Assembly (NCBI GenBank): GCA_963924555.1
Contig: OZ004595.1
Coordinates: 4,272,599 to 4,336,598, forward strand
DNA: 64,000 bases
Direction: 5' to 3'
Source of the DNA: Crambe crambe
Taxonomy: Eukaryota > Porifera > Demospongiae > Poecilosclerida > Crambeidae
How positions within the stretch are numbered: position 1 is the stretch's first letter; each line of letters begins with the position of its first letter. Made by a program: the position numbers and the translations under genes. The notes beneath the pieces were generated by a model, which searched no databases, was not told where the DNA came from, and worked only from the letters and a program-made list of their open reading frames with translations. This document shows, piece by piece, positions 59,001 through 64,000 of this stretch.

Positions 59001-61768
59001 GTGTTGACCGTGACTGCCTCTACATGTCTATAACTTCCTTCTTCTTGATAGAACAAGATATAGACAGCGTCATTCCTGCCACCAAAGTTCACTGGGGGAT
59101 CCCATGCCAAGGTGACCGAGTCAGAAGTTTGACACTCTATTTGAACATTCCTCACTGGGGATGGGGGTTCTAAGGAGGAAAAAAATAGCTACTGAATTTA
59201 TTAACAACACTATTCACAAAACGGATCAAGAAAATGAAATCAGAATCACATCAACTATAGCACATCACTCTTACATAATGAATTCCAGTGCATTAGTGTA
59301 AGTGAAATGTGTCACTCAATTATTGTGGGTAGATGACCTGGCATGCAAATATTGGTCCTCCCCAAAGAATATATAGTCTGGGGAGGGAAGGGGACCATTT
59401 TTAGCACCTCTGATAATCCTTTCAGATGCTGGTGGAATAATTATGTAGCTATGGTCATGATAACTGACCGTTTCTTGCAACATGAAAAATCTGGAAATCC
59501 TCTTAAAAGAATGATCAACTGAAAGAGGAGGGGGCCATTTTGGCTAAATGAAAGGTCTCCCAATAATTATTTATCTATTCAAAGGGGGCCATTATCAAAC
59601 CCAATTGGTGCATGTTTAAGAGTCATGCATGTGTGTATGTGCGTATCTGTTACATTGATTCCACAGCCAGTAGTTAAATAATTCTTCGAAATCATGATCA
59701 AGACCGGCAGTAAAATCCTGCTTTAGCTACTAGCTTCATTTTATGGCACCACGGACTATATAACATGGGGACCGGATCTGTTACAGACACACTAACTTAA
59801 ATATAAATAATGTGCATAGTACAGTGCCGAGGAACCATATTGGCTTTGTCCTTAGTTACTCTCTCACCAGCACCGGCAAGGTAGCTGTCCCTACAACAAT
59901 TTCTGTCTCGATAATTATGTCATAACTAATTTCACTGGCTAATTCAGCTTCAACATTAGGTTGTGGTTATGGTGGTGCAGGTGCATGCAGCAAAGATTTA
60001 TAGCACCAAATGAGGATGAAATTGAACCTTTTGGCATCGTAGTTGAACCATACTATGATTTGTTACATTGCTAGCTTTATTATTACTGCTCTTGGATTTT
60101 CCATTAATGTGGCGTAAAGGTCCACAAAGAAGACAGTTTGTTGGTGGATACTGTTCATCATTACATTTTCAGAAAAGGTCTCAGATAGTACTTGTGCATC
60201 AGTGCACTGTAAAATGTAGGTACTTGGGTCCTCCAAAAAAAAGTTGCTATTTCTACAATCTTTGCATTATTCATACACTATGAACTAAATTTTTAAGAGG
60301 TGTTTCGGGTACCAATTAACCTTCCCCAAGTTTAGAAAGTTCTTCCTCACTGGTAAAGTTGAAGCAAGGGAAGGGCTGGTCAGTATTAGGAGGGTGTAAC
60401 AGGTCATTGTCGGGATCAAAAAAAAACTAGTCATCCTGTGGGTGTAGCACCAACATTTAGCAGTAGCAGTATATTCACACTGCTTCATACGTACATTTGA
60501 TTCATGGATTCATTCAATGAGCAAGAACTTTATGAGGCAAGAAAGATTGGCCGGTTCAAATCATGCTCATCTGGTAAAGGAACTAATATGCAATTTACTC
60601 ACGGGTGCATGAAAGGTCCTCCTCTCCTGGTGCTCTGTAGTAGCCCTCCACACAGGGACATACTGCTAACCCAGATTCCACACCCACACTGTTCTTAGGA
60701 CAGTTATGACATTCACCATAAGTCATTGACAGGTAAGTACCAGCCACACAAGCTGTAAACAACACAATGTTTCATATTCACAATGATATTGTCCAGAGCA
60801 ATCTAACCTTCAGTACATGAAGTTCCATTCTCTGTTGCCAGGAATCTTTGGTTACACTGACAACCTGACACAACACTCCACGTCCCTCCTGGGCTACAGG
60901 TTAGAATTGGTGCTGCTCCACTCTCTGGACTAGCATTTGCTACACACTGTCCTGTCACTCTGAGTGTTTCTTGACTTGGTGTTGTAATTCGAGGGGAAAT
61001 GATCTCTGGTCGAATCATTAATTCTACAGTTTCTTGGGGGCAAACATTGTAAAATACTAGGACACGAGTAACTGCTAAACATGTGTCTTCATCTCTAATA
61101 GCAAGGTAGAATCCACTTTCATTTGTTTCGAAGTTGAGATACCTGGTCTGATTCTGTAGATTGCCATCATTTGGGACTAATCTACTTATTAGCACATAGT
61201 TACTGGTATTCCTGGCTGCAACACTGTTAATAGTAGACGTCTCATATCCATACCATGAGGAGATCCTTGAACAGCCCTCAACACAACCTTCCTGCTCAAA
61301 TTCTACTTGTATGCTGACTTGAGGCAAATGAGTCCCATCAACTATTGTTCTGTTGATGAACTGTGTAATCAGCCAGTTATCCTGGACACCATCTCTAAAA
61401 CCACATGAAGTCACAACCTGTCGGCAAGCATTGTAAGCAGTCTGGAACCACTGCAAATATAAAACACACTAGAAGTAAAATTCTAGCAAATCCACTTCAC
61501 TTACTGTAGCTCCTCTGCCTTGTGACTGAATACCATCAACATCCACCTGCTGCCATGCAGCACCAGTTTGTGATGATAGTAAATGGATGTAGTGGTAAGA
61601 GTCCATCAGTATCCTTGTATTGACAGGGTGTACTGGAGGAGCAACTCCTGGCACACCAGGTAAAGTATTTGTACAGAATGAGTCACCATCTCCAGGAGCT
61701 CGAGCGATTATCACTGATGGCAGAGCAGTCAGACATATGAAAAAAACACCACTATACATTATGCCCAT
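56045..61768 (-). CDS. Eph-receptor-like membrane protein without a kinase (intact copy A)
   Basis: Six exons (61768-61505, 61450-60808, 60752-60603, 59169-58981, 58580-58470, 56376-56045) sum to 563 codons. Order: signal peptide (MGIMYSGVFFICLTALPSV); Eph-type ligand-binding domain (AWQQVDVDG, WLITQFINRT, CSRISSWYGYE, GFYLAIRDEDTC, FYNVCPQETV); a Cys-rich segment (GQCVAN...GGTWSVVSGCQC); a GCC2/GCC3 repeat (YGECHNCPKNSVGVESG); one FN3 domain split over two exons (TLAWDPPVNFGGRND, LTPGVNYQFFV); one transmembrane helix (VIVLVLIVLVLIAIILLLL); and a tail of about 80 residues with two NxxYGS units in an ASFDLxxN setting and a terminal GNYEVIDHAQ. True Eph receptors continue into a tyrosine kinase; here the stop follows the short tail. 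The tyrosines could be phosphorylated by other kinases. It could act as a co-receptor, decoy or scaffold, which is inference. Confidence 0.88.
56400..58460. other. Long intron 5 of copy A
   Basis: No exon recognised. 56735-56800 and 56930-57000 resemble 63178-63440 downstream of the third copy's tail, and 57575-57770 matches 49810-50040. A C run and A-rich stretch lie at 58209-58260. Confidence 0.5.
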
Positions 61769-61837
61769 ATAGCTATTGCAGTAGTTACTTTATTCAAGAT
61801 AGCTAGGCATCTCAGACTCTATTGCTCATATGATTAT

Positions 61838-61950
61838 AAAGTGTGTACTGCACACTAAATTGTCCCAATACACACACTAAAAACAAAACAGTGTTTGTAT
61901 TGGGACAAAATGGGGTGCAGTGAACACTTTCATATTTACATTGTATAGCT
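61838..61950. mobile_element. Small near-palindromic MITE, relative of 33002-33124
   Basis: AAGTGTGTACTGCACACTAAATTGTCCCAATAC...ACAAAACAGTGTTTGTATTGGGACAAAATGGGGTGCAGTGAACACTTTC folds on itself. The blocks TGTCCCAAT, ACTGTTTTGTT and the AAAGTGT...ACACTTT ends are shared with the element in the GBP gene 2 intron. Confidence 0.7.
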
Positions 61951-62229
61951 AGTTTAGCTAGCTACAATGACATATTACCAGGCTATTAGTATTCACATGC
62001 ATAGTTGATATTATAGCTAGTTCATCCAGATAGTTAAGGAATTAATAGCAAGAAGTATAAGAACAAGCTGATCAGAGTTCTTAATAAGATTCATGGCGAG
62101 TTTTGAAGGAGATTCATAGTTAGCTAGGTGCTGATGAATTAATTCTTATCCAATACATGTTGCTAGCACTTCTAATTTCTTTAATAGCTGCAGGTAGCTA
62201 TAGGTAGCTGCTATAGTATTCGAGTATCA

Positions 62230-62345
62230 TCATAGCGCTGCCTCTACATGACTAGTTCAATTTCCTTCTTATTGATAGAACAAAACATAGACAGTATCAT
62301 TCCTGTCACCAAAGTTGGGGATCCCACACTAAGGTGCCTTCTTGT
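62230..62345 (-). pseudogene. Remnant of the FN3 exon of a third Eph-like copy
   Basis: TTGATAGAACAAAACATAGACAGTATCATTCCTG...ACCAAAGTT...GGGGATCCCACACTAAGGTG matches the FN3 exons at 59040-59120 and 50840-50905 with small deletions. It is too short and broken to be coding. Confidence 0.7.
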
Positions 62346-62614
62346 GGTATTTATATATGTACTGTTCAACTAAATAACAGCAATCTTGCTAAGTCAACTG
62401 TATTTAGCTAATGTGACCTGCACAGTGGCAATTCATCTAAAATGGAACTGTGGGTATAATACATAGAAAAACTCCCTAAGGCCATGGATGCACATTTATC
62501 TGCATGAAAGATCTCCTCTCTCCTCTCTTCATAGGTTGGGAGGGGGGGCCCAGTGCATATGCCCCCTTGAAATAAATTTCCCCTTTGGTGCCCCCCTCCA
62601 TATCATCTTCCCCT

Positions 62615-62650
62615 ACCAATGCTCTTGGTGCTCTGTAGTAGCCTTCTTTT
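62615..62650 (-). pseudogene. Trace of the GCC exon of the third copy
   Basis: CTTGGTGCTCTGTAGTAGCC matches CCTGGTGCTCTGTAGTAGCC in the GCC exons at 60628 and 52918. Nothing else of the exon is recognisable. Confidence 0.4.
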
Positions 62651-63018
62651 CCTGCTATGTATTGTGCATACCCTATTATGGATCTGCTATTTGGGGAAAG
62701 TGGACCTGGTAAAGGTCAGTCACACCTTCTCCTAATCTCCTACTGGCCACGACCTTTGTCACATCGCTATGTGCAATGACATAATTACTACACCTCCATG
62801 CAGTGATGTCATCACTGTACTTGTGCCATACATTGGCTGCACACCTCCCTCTATTATCTATAGGATAAAAATCTCTCAAACACAGCTATAATTATACGCA
62901 AGTGCTAAAATCTATCATCAATAGGTCAGTCTTTTGATTGACCAAATGCATGAAGATCATGATGAAGTTCGTTAGTAGAGTAAATGAAGGATGATCGCCA
63001 CATGTTGAACTCTTCCAT

Positions 63019-63172
63019 TACTGTGCATGGTCAATAACTTCATAGGTTCCAGTCATCTCAGACTCACTCTCTATGTTAGCTTGTGGCCTACTCCTTGAGG
63101 ACCCGTATGATGGGGTTTCAAATCTTGCCCCAACTTGCTTGGATCCATATGAAAGATTATCCTTCAACATGT
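63019..63172 (-). pseudogene. Isolated cytoplasmic-tail segment of a third Eph-like copy
   Basis: The minus strand reads LKDNLSYGSKQVGARF, TPSYGSSRSRPQANIE, SEMTGTYEVIDHAQ and a stop at 63019, an open tail like copy A with three tyrosines. The transmembrane part is missing: just beyond 63172 the sequence jumps to material matching the intron of copy A near 56735. It is an internally deleted copy, and the array appears to continue past the window's right end. Confidence 0.75.
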
Positions 63173-63616
63173 TCAATCTCTGATATTTCTGAGGCTCTGA
63201 GTTCTTTCAGAAACTCTGGGCTACAAGATCTGGAGTGCATAACAAGCATCTAACCACATTAATCAGGATCATCAGGCTGCCCTGTTTTTCTCTCTTCTCT
63301 AGTCATGCATAATTTTTTGTCTTGTCACCAGAGTGCCAAGACAAAGTACCAAGTTGGTTGGTGGTTGAACATCATTAGTAGCTTGCATGTGAAATGATGT
63401 CATTAAATTAGCTGTGTGCATGGTGAATACAGGGGCCCTCTCATTTCAATCACCCTTATCAAAAACCCAAAATTTTCCTGGGGGAGCATGTCCCCAGACC
63501 CCCTAGATGGTGCACTTCACACGTTGTGTACAAGCTTCTACCAACATCAGTCCATTCCATCTCTCAATGGTTATATCAAGCAAACATAAATGCATCAAGC
63601 AATTCATCATTCCAGG

Positions 63617-63700
63617 AATGGATTCAGGAATTTGAAAAGGGGAGAAGGAGGGGGAGGGGCATGATGCCCATGCGGCAGGTTTCCATTGAGGAATTATAAT
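63617..63700. repeat. Dispersed repeat, partner of 3748-3840
   Basis: GGAATTTGAAAAGG...GGGGCATGATGCCCATG...GGTTTCCATTGAGGAAT, in the same order as at 3751-3833. Confidence 0.65.
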
Positions 63701-64000
63701 TTGTTGTTTTTCTAAGATTTGATCATTTGTGTAATTTATTATGTCCTTGAACGATTAACTAGTTTTGTGCTCATAGCACAGAAGGGTGAGCGAAGCAATG
63801 CTTTTGTAAAAACTTTAAATGTTGCATTATGATATTTTGGAGTTGCATGCCCTCTAGTCTCAGAGTCTATAAGCCCTTGATACTACCCTAGCTTCTCTTT
63901 GTTCAGCAGACTCTGAATCTAATCTCTGCCTTTTTTTGTCCATCATTATTTCCCTGTCACTTTCAGATCTGCTCTCCTTTTTTCTCTATCTCTTTCACTT
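63701..64000. other. No gene recognised
   Basis: Low-information sequence at the right edge, T/C-rich at the end. Confidence 0.4.

Overview
This is a window of nuclear DNA from an animal, most likely a demosponge (Amphimedon-like). The evidence is: AT-rich sequence full of TAGCTAGC-type words, small spliced genes with GT-AG introns of about 40-150 bp, animal gene families (guanylate-binding proteins, Eph-receptor-like ectodomains, PAF acetylhydrolase), and a dense load of metazoan DNA transposons. The organism is inferred, not proven. There are no rRNA, tRNA or CRISPR loci.

Layout. (1) 1-3900: repeats, a decayed LINE-type reading frame (1380-2470) and a MITE. (2) 3911-17891: one very large DNA transposon of the Ginger1 type, with 72-bp terminal inverted repeats (TIRs) and a 4-bp ACGG target duplication. 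It holds a 154/157-bp satellite array interrupted by a truncated LINE, then a TATA promoter and a many-exon gene. That gene joins a Gypsy-type integrase, a USP-like deubiquitinase module, a Ulp1/SENP protease and a C-terminal module. (3) 18973-23899: a P-superfamily transposon with 36-bp TIRs and an 8-bp duplication (GGATAAAG), carrying a transposase and a convergent second gene. (4) 24060-25463: a TIR element with TAA duplications that carries a zinc-ribbon gene but no transposase.

(5) 25805-42618: a cluster of three guanylate-binding-protein (GBP) GTPase genes. Genes 1 (+) and 3 (+) end in a separate exon encoding a Hint (Hedgehog/intein-type) self-processing domain. Gene 2 (-) instead ends in a short exon with the prenylation motif CSIM. 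All three final modules follow a phase-1 intron. Genes 2 and 3 are head to head, 61 bp apart. The two Hint exons share a nearly identical tract, consistent with gene conversion. My main proposal is that two alternative C-terminal processing or lipidation strategies, CaaX and Hint, were shuffled onto the same immune-type GTPase.

(6) 44638-47132: an intact PAF-acetylhydrolase gene with a TTAA-flanked MITE in one intron. (7) 48550-63200: a tandem array on the minus strand of Eph-receptor-like membrane proteins that lack a kinase. One copy is intact (56045-61768), one is a pseudogene (48550-54322), and one is a fragment (62230-63172) whose array appears to run off the right edge.

Exon boundaries were placed by eye from splice signals and frame continuity. 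For the three GBP genes, the PAF-AH gene and the intact Eph-like gene the exon lengths sum to a whole number of codons. The Ginger1 gene has two or three unresolved frame breaks.
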